Origin: Terriglobia bacterium
GTDB lineage: Bacteria > Acidobacteriota > Vicinamibacteria > Vicinamibacterales > CAVVIG01
Reading direction: 5' to 3'
Assembly (NCBI GenBank): GCA_020073005.1
Contig: JAIQFX010000014.1
Span: 1 to 64,000 of the forward strand
Length of the DNA stretch: 64,000 nt
Positions 55,017 to 61,839 of the stretch are shown here, piece after piece (the stretch's first letter is position 1; each line of letters begins with the position of its first letter). The position numbers were made by a program, and so were the translations under genes. The notes under the pieces are model-generated. The model searched no databases. It was given only the letters and a program-made list of their open reading frames with translations, and was not told the origin of the DNA.

Positions 55017-55713
55017 CGCCCAACCTCCCCATCAGCAGCTTCGCGAATTCGGGGCCCTTCCCCGATTCCTCGTGCTTGAAATAGACGAACACGTCACGGC
55101 ACGACGCCGTCGCTCGCGCGATCGTCTCGCCCCAGCGCGCGATGTCGTCCGGCGTGTAGCCTTCGTCGCGCAGCCGGAAGTACGCGTAGTCGGCCGTCAC
55201 GCGCACCGGCGCCGACAGCTTCTCGCTGTCCGAGACGCACAGCGCGAGGTTGCGCGCCGAGAGCCGCGCGAAGATCTCATCGTCGAACCACGACGCGTGA
55301 CGGAACTCGAACGCCGCGCAGACCTTCGGCGGCAGCTCCGCGAGAAACGCGTCGAACAGCGCCGTGTCCTTCGTGAAGTTCGGCGGCAGCTGAAACAGCA
55401 GCGCGCCGAGCTTGTCGCCGAGCGTGCCGGCCACCTGGCAGAAGCCGCTCGCGAGCGGACCGCAGTTCTTCAGCCGGCTGTCGTGCGTGATGCGGCGCGG
55501 CGCCTTGAGCGTCAGCTTGTAGGGCGACGGCGTCTGCGCGGCCCACCCGGCGACGAGCTTCTCGTTCGGCATCCTGTAGAACGTGTAGTTGATCTCGACG
55601 GTCGGAAACCGCGCGGCATAGTACGGCAGCATCTTCGCCGCCGCGAGGTCGGCGGGATAGAACGTGCCCTTCCACTCGGGATAGTTGTAGCCGGACGTGC
55701 CAATCCAAATCAT
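55009..55713 (-). CDS. DUF72 (YecE-like) protein
   Basis: 234 aa. TIM-barrel-like DUF72 family: IWIGTSGYNYPEWKGTFYP at the start, NYTFYRMP, LFQLPPNF, AFEFRHASWF and VYFKHEESGKGP toward the end, all typical. Function is unknown; YecE has been linked to nucleic-acid or damage-related processes only by context. The ATG at 55713 (MIWIGTSG) is used because the family starts there; the longer frame adds 15 residues encoded by a tandem repeat. Overlaps the barrel gene by 8 nt. Confidence 0.9.
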   Translation of the reverse strand: MIWIGTSGYNYPEWKGTFYPADLAAAKMLPYYAARFPTVEINYTFYRMPNEKLVAGWAAQTPSPYKLTLKAPRRITHDSRLKNCGPLASGFCQVAGTLGDKLGALLFQLPPNFTKDTALFDAFLAELPPKVCAAFEFRHASWFDDEIFARLSARNLALCVSDSEKLSAPVRVTADYAYFRLRDEGYTPDDIARWGETIARATASCRDVFVYFKHEESGKGPEFAKLLMGRLGVG

Positions 55714-55714
55714 A

Positions 55715-55733
55715 GGTGGCTGGTGGGGGGCTG
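55715..55733. repeat. GGTGGCTGGTGGGGGGCTG repeat upstream of the DUF72 gene
   Basis: Same family as at 1895. Lies between the divergent DUF72 and SCO starts. Confidence 0.5.
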
Positions 55734-55744
55734 ACTCTCGACTG

Positions 55745-55750
55745 TAGACT
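55745..55750 (+). promoter_or_regulatory. -10-like box before the SCO gene
   Basis: TAGACT directly abutting the ATG at 55751 and 6 nt before a second in-frame ATG at 55757. The 6-nt spacing favours 55757 as the true start on a leaderless mRNA. Confidence 0.3.
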
Positions 55751-56650
55751 ATGTTCATGCGGGTTCAAGTAGTTTTCACGGCCCTCCTCGCGCTCAGCGC
55801 AATCGCGTGCAATCGTGCCTCCGATCGCCGCGAGTTCACGCTCCAGGGGCAGGTCCTCTCGATCGACCCGGCGAAGAAGTACGTCACGGTCAAGCACGAA
55901 GAGATCACAGGCTTCATGCCCGCCATGACGATGGCGTACGAGGTGAAGGACGAGAAGGTCCTCGAGGGACTCAAGCCCGGGGATCTCGTGAAGGCGACGC
56001 TCGTCGTCATCTCGAACGGCGCGTACCTCTCGTTGATCCTGAAAGTCGGCGAAGCGCCGCTCGAGAAACCTCCGGCGGAGGCCGCGATGCCGTCCGCTTC
56101 GTCCGGCTTCGAGCTGCTCAAGCCCGGCGAAGCCGTGCCCGACGCCAGGTTCGTCGATCAGGACGGGAAGACGCGGCACTTCGGCGAGTTCAAGGGCTCG
56201 CGCGTGGCGCTGACCTTCATCTACACGAAATGCCCGCTGCCGACGTTCTGTCCGCTGATGGATCGGCACTTCGCCGCGATTCAGAAGACGATCAAAGCCG
56301 ATCCGTCGCTGAGCGCCGTGCACCTGGTCACGGTCAGTTTCGACCCGGCGACGGACACGCCGCCCGTGCTGAAGCGTCACGCGAAGACGCTGGACGCCGA
56401 CCTGACGCGCTGGACGTTTTTGACTGGCGACCGCGACGAGATCGATCAGTTCGGCGCGCGCTTCGGCGTCTCGGTCTCGCGCGCGCTCAACGACGCGCGC
56501 GACATCACGCACAACCTGCGCACGGCGATCATCAACGCCGACGGCACGCTCGCGAAGGTCTACATCGGCAACGACTGGACGCCCGATCAAGTCGTCGCCG
56601 ATCTGAAGGGGACGGGAGTCGGAACAGGAGGGACGGGAGTCGGTCGATAA
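55751..56650 (+). CDS. SCO-family copper chaperone with N-terminal CusF-like domain
   Basis: 299 aa (or 297 from ATG 55757). A lipoprotein signal (LSAIAC) precedes a CusF-like copper domain (about 30-100: GQVLSIDPAKKYVTVKHEEI, GFMPAMTMAYEV), then a thioredoxin-fold SCO domain with the copper motif TKCPLPTFCP and a late His in ARDITHNLRT. SCO proteins deliver copper to cytochrome oxidase or act as thiol reductants. The C-terminus (GTGVGTGGTGVGR) is encoded by a family C palindrome, so the ancestral stop was probably earlier. The stop lies within the palindrome. Confidence 0.87.
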   Translation: MFMRVQVVFTALLALSAIACNRASDRREFTLQGQVLSIDPAKKYVTVKHEEITGFMPAMTMAYEVKDEKVLEGLKPGDLVKATLVVISNGAYLSLILKVGEAPLEKPPAEAAMPSASSGFELLKPGEAVPDARFVDQDGKTRHFGEFKGSRVALTFIYTKCPLPTFCPLMDRHFAAIQKTIKADPSLSAVHLVTVSFDPATDTPPVLKRHAKTLDADLTRWTFLTGDRDEIDQFGARFGVSVSRALNDARDITHNLRTAIINADGTLAKVYIGNDWTPDQVVADLKGTGVGTGGTGVGR

Positions 56651-56693
56651 GCATGCCGACTCCCGTCCCTCCGGCCCCGACTCCCGTCCCCTT
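56606..56693. repeat. Nested inverted repeats, family C, joining two genes
   Basis: AAGGGGACGGGAGTCGG (56606-56622) pairs with CCGACTCCCGTCCCCTT (56677-56693); inside, GGGACGGGAGTCGG (56630-56643) pairs with CCGACTCCCGTCCC (56656-56669). The SCO stop (56648) and the next gene's ATG (56653) both lie in the central loop, so the repeat sets the end of one protein and the start of the next. Confidence 0.85.
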
Positions 56694-57336
56694 TCTCGCG
56701 CGGGAGCGACGGCTCATCGCGCGGCTGCGCACGCCGCTCGCCGTCCAGCGCTATCTCAACGCGCTGCCCTACAACCAGGAGCCGCCGCCCGGCCGCGCCA
56801 CGCTTCGCAGCTTCCGCGGCGTCGTCCGCACGGGCTGCGCGCATTGTCTCGAGGCCGCGCTCTTCGCCGCCGTCGTGCTCGAACAGCACGGCTATCCGCC
56901 GCTCGTGCTCAGCTTCGAGTCGACTGACGAGCTCGACCACGTGATCTTCGTCTACAAGCGCCGGGGCCGCTGGGGCTCGGTGGCGCGCTCTCGCGATCCC
57001 GGCCTGCACGGGCGCAAGCCGGTCTTCGCCACGCCGCGCGCGCTGGCGCTCAGCTACTTCGATCCGTACGTCGATTGCACGGGACGCGTGACCGGCTACG
57101 CGGTCGTCGATCTGCGCACGCTCGGCGACTACGACTGGCGGGTGGCGGATAGGAACATCTGGAAGGTCGAGCGGATGCTGCTGGACCATCCGCACCGGCG
57201 GATCGACTCATCCGATCGGCGCGTCGACGCGCTGCGGGCCCGCTACCGGGCGTTCCGCGCGCGCTTCCCCGGCCGGAAACCGGTCTTCTATCGCGGCCGC
57301 GACCGGTGGACGCCGCTGCCGGACGAGTTCCGGTGA
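56653..57336 (+). CDS. Transglutaminase-like putative cysteine protease-fold protein
   Basis: 227 aa. No named family; a Cys (RTGCAHCLEAALFAA, about residue 58), a later His (ELDHVIFVYKRRGRW, about 98) and Asp (ARSRDPGLHG, about 117) occur in the order and spacing of the transglutaminase-like catalytic triad. The N-terminus (MPTPVPPAPTPVPF) is encoded by the family C palindrome, so the original start was probably downstream or upstream of it. No signal peptide; cytosolic. It lies 2 nt after the SCO stop; the link is probably only positional. Confidence 0.55.
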   Translation: MPTPVPPAPTPVPFLARERRLIARLRTPLAVQRYLNALPYNQEPPPGRATLRSFRGVVRTGCAHCLEAALFAAVVLEQHGYPPLVLSFESTDELDHVIFVYKRRGRWGSVARSRDPGLHGRKPVFATPRALALSYFDPYVDCTGRVTGYAVVDLRTLGDYDWRVADRNIWKVERMLLDHPHRRIDSSDRRVDALRARYRAFRARFPGRKPVFYRGRDRWTPLPDEFR

Positions 57337-57400
57337 CACGCCGCAGCGGCTGGTGAACGTCGGTTGATAGTACTACCCGCGTCCGCTAAGCTTCTGCTGC

Positions 57401-57523
57401 GTGGTCGCCGCCGTCTTCATCATCATTCTCGTGATCGCCGTTTTCGCCATCGACATCGGCGGTCGCTGGTGGCGGGAGAATGAGTGGAAGCGCCGCTGGA
57501 AGCGGAAGGACGACGACGACTGA
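57401..57523 (+). CDS. Small single-helix membrane protein, 40 aa
   Basis: GTG start. VAAVFIIILVIAVFAIDI is a clean transmembrane helix followed by a charged tail (RWWRENEWKRRWKRKDDDD). Its length and layout resemble many bacterial small membrane proteins. No upstream AGGAG, and start and function are uncertain; it is listed because the codon composition and helix are unlikely by chance and the 200-bp gap otherwise holds nothing. Confidence 0.4.
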   Translation: MVAAVFIIILVIAVFAIDIGGRWWRENEWKRRWKRKDDDD

Positions 57524-57546
57524 GGCGCGGATCGACGACTGAGGTC

Positions 57547-57849
57547 TCAGTCGAGATCGAAATCCCGCATCGGCTTGCTGACCGGTTCCTGCTTCGCCTG
57601 CTTGAGGGCCTCGTCGAATCGCTTCGACAGCGCGTCGCCCCTCGTCTTCTCCGTTTCCACCGACTGCTGAAACATCGCCTCGCGCCGCTCCGCTTCCCTG
57701 GCGAGAATGCGCTGCGCGTCGCTCAGCTCCGGCTTGTTGCCGCGATCGGGCTCCGCGTGCGACACGACGCGGCCGAGGTTCGTGTCGACGACGAGCGTCG
57801 TCTGGCAGCAGGGGCAGGTCACTTCGATTTCCGATTTCAGCCGCGCCAT
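57547..57849 (-). CDS. Small zinc-ribbon-like protein, 100 aa
   Basis: The N-terminal CPCCQTTLVVDTNLGRVV resembles half of a zinc-ribbon or rubredoxin-like knuckle (only one CxxC pair visible, so zinc may need a partner). The remainder is a charged helix (ELSDAQRILAREAERREAMF) and a KQAKQEP tail. No family named. The ATG at 57849 overlaps the upstream stop in TGATG, which fixes the start and suggests coupling to the lipoprotein gene. Confidence 0.65.
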   Translation of the reverse strand: MARLKSEIEVTCPCCQTTLVVDTNLGRVVSHAEPDRGNKPELSDAQRILAREAERREAMFQQSVETEKTRGDALSKRFDEALKQAKQEPVSKPMRDFDLD

Positions 57850-58271
57850 CAGCGTGTGCCTCCAAAGGGTTTCAGCGCGCCGGCGAGCCCGTTTTCCTCG
57901 AACTGCTTCTTCAACTCGAATGGTTTCCCGTTGGGCAGCGTCGCGGTCAGGCGCAGATCCTTGATCTGCGTGCGGTGGTGGTCGAAGCGCTGGCCGAAGC
58001 CGGCGACGAACTGATCGAGCGGCGCCTGCATCCGGCTGTGCGGCGGAATGGATCGCGCGGTCGCGCGGTAGTACCAGTTGAGCCAGATCTCGACGTCTTT
58101 CCACTCATCCGACGTCCGGTTGTCGACGGTCAGCAGCCCGCCGTCGAGCTGCATCGGATCCGGGGGCAAGCGCGCGCAGCCACCCGCGAGCGACATCAGG
58201 GCCGCGACGGCCCCGACCCGCACTGTGGAAACAACGCGCGACGCCATGACCCTGCGCGTCATGGCGTTCAT
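57849..58271 (-). CDS. Small lipoprotein of unknown function
   Basis: 140 aa. A signal with lipobox LAGGC (about residue 30) indicates a lipid-anchored envelope protein. The mature part has VDNRTSDEWKDVEIWLNWYY and LRLTATLPNGKPFELKKQF; a single Ig-like or beta-sandwich domain is plausible. No family named. Two further in-frame ATGs (58262, 58247) are alternative starts. The stop is coupled to the next gene through TGATG. Confidence 0.6.
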   Translation of the reverse strand: MNAMTRRVMASRVVSTVRVGAVAALMSLAGGCARLPPDPMQLDGGLLTVDNRTSDEWKDVEIWLNWYYRATARSIPPHSRMQAPLDQFVAGFGQRFDHHRTQIKDLRLTATLPNGKPFELKKQFEENGLAGALKPFGGTR

Positions 58272-58279
58272 GATAGTCC

Positions 58280-59185
58280 TTAGACCGGTTCGGCGTCTTC
58301 GGAGAGATCGAGCGCGATCGGCGCCGAGTCGAGGATGCTCGGAATCGACCGCGCCGCGCGCTTCGCCTTGACCGCGCGGGCTTCCTCGTAGATCCGCTTC
58401 GGCACCGATTGCACGTCCCACGCCAGGCCGAGCGCGGCCATCGCGCGAATCACGTACCAGGTGACGTCGAATTCCCACCAGTAGAAGCCGTTGCGGGCCG
58501 CGCGCTGATAGCGGTGGTGGTTGTTGTGCCAGCCTTCGCCGACGGCGAAAAACGCCGTGACCGGATTGTTGCGCGACTCGTCGACGGTCTCGAACCGCCG
58601 CGACCCGAACATGTGGTTGACGGTATTGATCGCGAATGTCGCGTGCGCCAGCGTCATCGTCGGGAGGCAGAAGCCCCACACGAGCCAGGACCAGCCGCCC
58701 GCGAAGTACAGCGCGACCGCGAGCATGGCCGGCGGCAGGTAGAAATACTTCTCGAGCCACGCGATTTCCGGGACGGGCGAAAAATCGCGGATGACCGGAT
58801 TGGTCGCCTCGACCTTGTCGTACCTCGTGTCGTTGAGGAACCAGCCGATGTGCGCGTAGTAGACGCCGCTGACCATCGGGCTGTGCGGATCGCCCTCGCG
58901 GTCCGCGAACCTGTGATGGTTCACGTGATGGCCGGCCCACCACAGCGGCCCCTTCTGCATCGCGGCGGTGCCGATGAAGGCCCACACGAAACGCGCGACG
59001 CGGTTCATCTTGAACGAGCGGTGCGCGAAATAGCGATGGAACGCGAGGGTGAGCCCGACGGCGCGCAGGAAGTGCGACGCGGCCCAGAGGCCGACGTACG
59101 CCCAGCGGAACGGCACGGCGAACACGAGCAACGCGCTGACTTGCACGGTCCAGAAAATCGCGATCTGCAGGAAGTTTGGTAGCAC
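58280..59185 (-). CDS. Delta-9-type fatty acid desaturase
   Basis: 301-aa integral-membrane, di-iron acyl-CoA or acyl-lipid desaturase. The three His boxes are complete: HRYFAH (about 49-54), HHVNHH (about 86-91) and HNNHH (about 218-222), set among four hydrophobic helices. It introduces a double bond, usually at delta-9, and thereby adjusts membrane fluidity. The start is GTG at 59185, overlapping the end region of an ABC permease remnant. The lipoprotein gene follows 8 nt downstream. Regulation, for example by temperature, is not visible. Confidence 0.92.
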   Translation of the reverse strand: MLPNFLQIAIFWTVQVSALLVFAVPFRWAYVGLWAASHFLRAVGLTLAFHRYFAHRSFKMNRVARFVWAFIGTAAMQKGPLWWAGHHVNHHRFADREGDPHSPMVSGVYYAHIGWFLNDTRYDKVEATNPVIRDFSPVPEIAWLEKYFYLPPAMLAVALYFAGGWSWLVWGFCLPTMTLAHATFAINTVNHMFGSRRFETVDESRNNPVTAFFAVGEGWHNNHHRYQRAARNGFYWWEFDVTWYVIRAMAALGLAWDVQSVPKRIYEEARAVKAKRAARSIPSILDSAPIALDLSEDAEPV

Positions 59186-59187
59186 GA

Positions 59188-59346
59188 TTAGATTTCTCTC
59201 AACGCTCGGGCGACGGGAATCCGGGCTGCGCGAATTGCGGGGAGCAGGCCGCCGACGGCTCCCATCAGCGCGGAGAAGAGAAGACCGCCGAGCAACAGAC
59301 CCGGCGTGATGCAGAATTTGAATGCGAGCTCGCCGAAGCCGGCCAT
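59188..59346 (-). pseudogene. C-terminal remnant of a MacB/FtsX-type ABC transporter permease
   Basis: 52 codons and a stop: ELAFKFCITPGLLLGGLLFS then ALMGAVGGLLPAIRAARIPV and RALREI. This matches the very C-terminal helix and basic end of FtsX/MacB-family permeases, but the remaining 350-750 residues are absent. It lies between the small gene at 59372 and the desaturase, in the same direction. An ATG exists at 59346, but a functional 52-aa product is unlikely. It records a large deletion or rearrangement at this point. Confidence 0.65.
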
Positions 59347-59371
59347 GTCCTCATCGCGCGACGAACGGTGG

Positions 59372-59596
59372 CTAGCCTTCCTCTTCGAACTCTTCTTCCC
59401 CGGGCGGGCCTACGCGCGTCGAGGGGCGCAGGGCTTCGCGGTAATCGAACAGCGGCAGGTTGCGGACGTGGAGCGGCATGGTGCACGCCGGCGACTTCTC
59501 GTCGACGACGACCGTGACGGGACTGCCCTCGACCCCTTCGCGGAAGGTGATGCGGCAGCCGCAGGCCAGACGCGCGTGCGTGAACCCTTTCGACAT
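59372..59596 (-). CDS. Small conserved-looking protein, 74 aa
   Basis: A short beta-rich protein: FTHARLACGCRITFREG with a CxC pair, then VTVVVDEKSPACTMPLHV and an acidic tail (GEEEFEEEG). No family named; the two or three Cys may bind a metal. The ATG at 59596 is preferred to 59608 because a TATGAT box ends 7 nt before it and overlaps the other ATG. It is probably leaderless and independent of the neighbours. Confidence 0.6.
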   Translation of the reverse strand: MSKGFTHARLACGCRITFREGVEGSPVTVVVDEKSPACTMPLHVRNLPLFDYREALRPSTRVGPPGEEEFEEEG

Positions 59597-59603
59597 CGGC
59601 CCG

Positions 59604-59609
59604 ATCATA
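59604..59609 (-). promoter_or_regulatory. -10-like box before the 74-aa gene
   Basis: TATGAT on the minus strand, 7 nt before ATG 59596. It overlaps the alternative ATG at 59608. Confidence 0.4.
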
Positions 59610-59618
59610 TCACCTTAA

Positions 59619-60158
59619 TTACAGAAGAGCCTTGATTTCGCTCTCGAACGCGTCTTTCGACGTCAGGCCGACGTGCTTCGCGCAGATCTTGCCTTCGCGC
59701 GAGATCACCGCCGTCACCGGGATGCCCATCAGGGGACCAAACGCATCCTGCATGTCGTCGTGATCGAGTCCCTGCAACACGAGGTAGTTCATCTTCATCT
59801 GCGCGACGTACGGCTTCAGCTTGGCCAGCGGATCGTCGACCGACACGCCGACGACCTGCAGTCCGCCCGGGCCGTACTTCTTCTGGAACTCGATGAACCA
59901 CGGAATCTCGATCTTGCACGGACCGCACCACGTGGCCCAGAAATCGAGCAGCACGACCTTGCCCTTGAGCGACGTCAGCGCGACGGGCTTGTTGTCGACG
60001 TCCTTCAGCGTGAAATTGAAGTTCGCCTTCTTCGCGTCGGCGGGACACGCGGCCGTCCCCGGCGCCGCGGCGGTGGCGTGGGTGAACAGATCCGGATCCG
60101 CATTCAGCGTCAGCAGCGCGAGCGCCAGGCACCCGCCCGCCGCGATCACCCATCGCAT
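59619..60158 (-). CDS. TlpA/ResA-like periplasmic thioredoxin
   Basis: 179 aa. A signal peptide or membrane anchor (about 1-20) precedes a thioredoxin-like domain with FWATWCGPCKIEIPW (redox CxxC), GVSVDDPLAKLKPYV and MGIPVTAVISREGKI (cis-Pro). Such proteins keep cytochrome c haem-binding cysteines or other exported thiols reduced. The start at 60158 is chosen because GAGG lies 8 nt upstream; ATG 60164 overlaps the anti-sigma stop (TGATG) and is also possible. It is the third gene of the sigma, anti-sigma, thioredoxin operon, suggesting a response to thiol or envelope stress. Confidence 0.87.
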   Translation of the reverse strand: MRWVIAAGGCLALALLTLNADPDLFTHATAAAPGTAACPADAKKANFNFTLKDVDNKPVALTSLKGKVVLLDFWATWCGPCKIEIPWFIEFQKKYGPGGLQVVGVSVDDPLAKLKPYVAQMKMNYLVLQGLDHDDMQDAFGPLMGIPVTAVISREGKICAKHVGLTSKDAFESEIKALL

Positions 60159-60163
60159 GCGCA

Positions 60164-61057
60164 TCACCTCAACGACGCCTGAACGAACGACGCCATGCGC
60201 TCGACTTCGCGGCGCGGCTCGCTCGACACGAGGACGAACGTCCGGTTCCCCGCGCACCAGATCGCGGCCTCGTGGCCGAGCACTTCGACCAGCTCGTCGG
60301 TCCGCGCCGTGCGCGGCAGCATGAAGAGCGACACCGGTTGTCCCTGATGGCGATACATGATGTGCGCGATCTTGCCTTCGCCGTAGAGACACGGACGCGA
60401 GCCGACCAGCTCGAGGCCCGCGCGCTGCGGCTCCTCGGGCAGGTGCATGTTCCAGCCGAAGCCCGAGAGCATCGAGGCCTCGACGGTCGTCGCCGTGTGG
60501 TGCGTGCCGAGCGCGGCGTTCAGCCCGAAGCACTTCACGTGATCGGCGGTCAGCTCGGCGGCCAGGACGCGCGACGAGGCTTCGGTCGCCTGATACAGGA
60601 ACGCGCCGCCCACAACCAGGACGAGAGACGCCGCGAGCGCCAGGGGCGTCGCGCGGGAGATCCAGGTTCTTCGGGGTGCTGAAGTGCCGGGTGCTGAGGT
60701 GCTGGGTGCGGTGCTGCGTGCCGTGAAGGGTGCCGGAGTGCGGGGTGCGAAGGTCGTGCCGGGTGCCGTGTCAGGTGCGAGGTGCTGCGGTGCGGTGCCG
60801 GGTGCGGCGTGCTGCGGCGCGGCGGCTTCTCGCGCGCTCTCGCAACAGCGCGTGCGCAGCGCGCCGGGCGCGCTGGCGGCGCACAAATCGGCGCGGCGCT
60901 CGCGCAGCAGGTCGTGCACGGCCCGCTCGGCCGCGACCCGCGAATCACACGGGGCGCACACGCGCAGGTGATCGTCAACGGCCCGGCGGTCGGCGTCGGG
61001 CAACTCGCCGTCGATGAACGGCGTGACGAGCGGATCGAGATCGCGGCAGCTATGCAT
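60164..61057 (-). CDS. Anti-sigma factor with ZAS zinc site and repeat-derived linker
   Basis: 297 aa. The N-terminal ZAS domain has the His-x3-Cys-x2-Cys site HLRVCAPC (His30, Cys34, Cys37) and an upstream Cys4; it should bind the ECF sigma factor encoded just upstream. A transmembrane helix (about 135-155, [17 protein letters not shown]) places the C-terminal domain outside. The cytosolic linker (about 76-130) is Ala/Pro/Thr-rich ([17 protein letters not shown]) and encoded by a tandem repeat. Overlaps the sigma gene by 8 nt and is linked to the thioredoxin gene by TGATG. Confidence 0.87.
   Translation of the reverse strand: MHSCRDLDPLVTPFIDGELPDADRRAVDDHLRVCAPCDSRVAAERAVHDLLRERRADLCAASAPGALRTRCCESAREAAAPQHAAPGTAPQHLAPDTAPGTTFAPRTPAPFTARSTAPSTSAPGTSAPRRTWISRATPLALAASLVLVVGGAFLYQATEASSRVLAAELTADHVKCFGLNAALGTHHTATTVEASMLSGFGWNMHLPEEPQRAGLELVGSRPCLYGEGKIAHIMYRHQGQPVSLFMLPRTARTDELVEVLGHEAAIWCAGNRTFVLVSSEPRREVERMASFVQASLR
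60674..60830. repeat. GGTGCTGGGTGC-type tandem repeat in anti-sigma linker
   Basis: About 15 imperfect units such as GGGTGCTGAAGTGCCGGGTG and GTGCCGGGTGC. All in frame, coding for the Ala/Pro/Thr linker. It is the longest coding repeat in the window and probably varies in length between strains. Confidence 0.85.
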
Positions 61058-61628
61058 TGACTGATCGCATGTGGTTGAGGCGTTCGAAGAGCATCTGGCG
61101 GCCGCGCGAGATGCGCGACATCACCGTGCCCGGAGGAATCGACAGCATCGCGGCGATTTCGGCGTAAGAAAACCCTTCCACGTCACGTAACCAGACCGCC
61201 TCGCGGAACGCATCGGGCATCGCGTCGACCGCAGCCTGAAGCTCCGGCGCCAGCGTGTCCCGCAGCAGCAACGATTCGGGAGTATCCATGGTCTCGAGGG
61301 CCCCGCCGACGGCCCGTCCCGGCGATCCAAGGTCAGCGGCGCGATCCACGGCGTCGCTGTCGATCTCCACTGTATCGCGGGCGCGGTCCCGGGCCCGGTT
61401 CCGGGCCGTGTTGTGGAGAATCGTAAACAACCAGGCCCGCAAATTCGTTCCCGGCTCGAAACGATCCGCGGCCCGGAACGCCTTCAGATAGGTCTCCTGG
61501 ACCAGATCCTCGGCGTCAGCGGGCGTTCTGGTCAGCCGACGCGCGGCACGATACAGGCTGTCGAGAGACGCGAGCGCTTCCGCCTCGAACGAGGCCGACA
61601 CCTCACGTAAACCCTGATGCGTCTCCAT
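61050..61628 (-). CDS. ECF-type RNA polymerase sigma factor
   Basis: 192 aa. Region 2 (about 20-90): [29 protein letters not shown] and [16 protein letters not shown], which contact core and the -10. Region 4 (about 125-185): [36 protein letters not shown], a helix-turn-helix for the -35. The anti-sigma gene follows with an 8-nt overlap, so activity is likely controlled by that membrane protein. The target promoters are unknown. Upstream lies a 210-bp gap with a TAAGAT box on the other strand. Confidence 0.93.
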   Translation of the reverse strand: METHQGLREVSASFEAEALASLDSLYRAARRLTRTPADAEDLVQETYLKAFRAADRFEPGTNLRAWLFTILHNTARNRARDRARDTVEIDSDAVDRAADLGSPGRAVGGALETMDTPESLLLRDTLAPELQAAVDAMPDAFREAVWLRDVEGFSYAEIAAMLSIPPGTVMSRISRGRQMLFERLNHMRSVNA

Positions 61629-61839
61629 TTATTCCAGCCTTCGCACGCCTGCCGGCGCGTTTCGGCTGGCAGGCCCCGTCAGTATACCGTCTCCGAAATG
61701 AGGCAGCACGCGCACCGCCGGGAGGACAAGACGCGGAGAAAAAGGGCGTAGAGGCGAGCATGGCGTTTGCAGGCGTCCCGGCGTCCAGATAAGATCGCGG
61801 CTGGTTTCGGACGCAACCCGCCCATTCGAGGTATCGCTT

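Noticed and set aside
59188-59346. A genuine 52-aa membrane protein
   Set aside because: Its sequence matches just the C-terminal end of ABC permeases, so a remnant is the simpler explanation.
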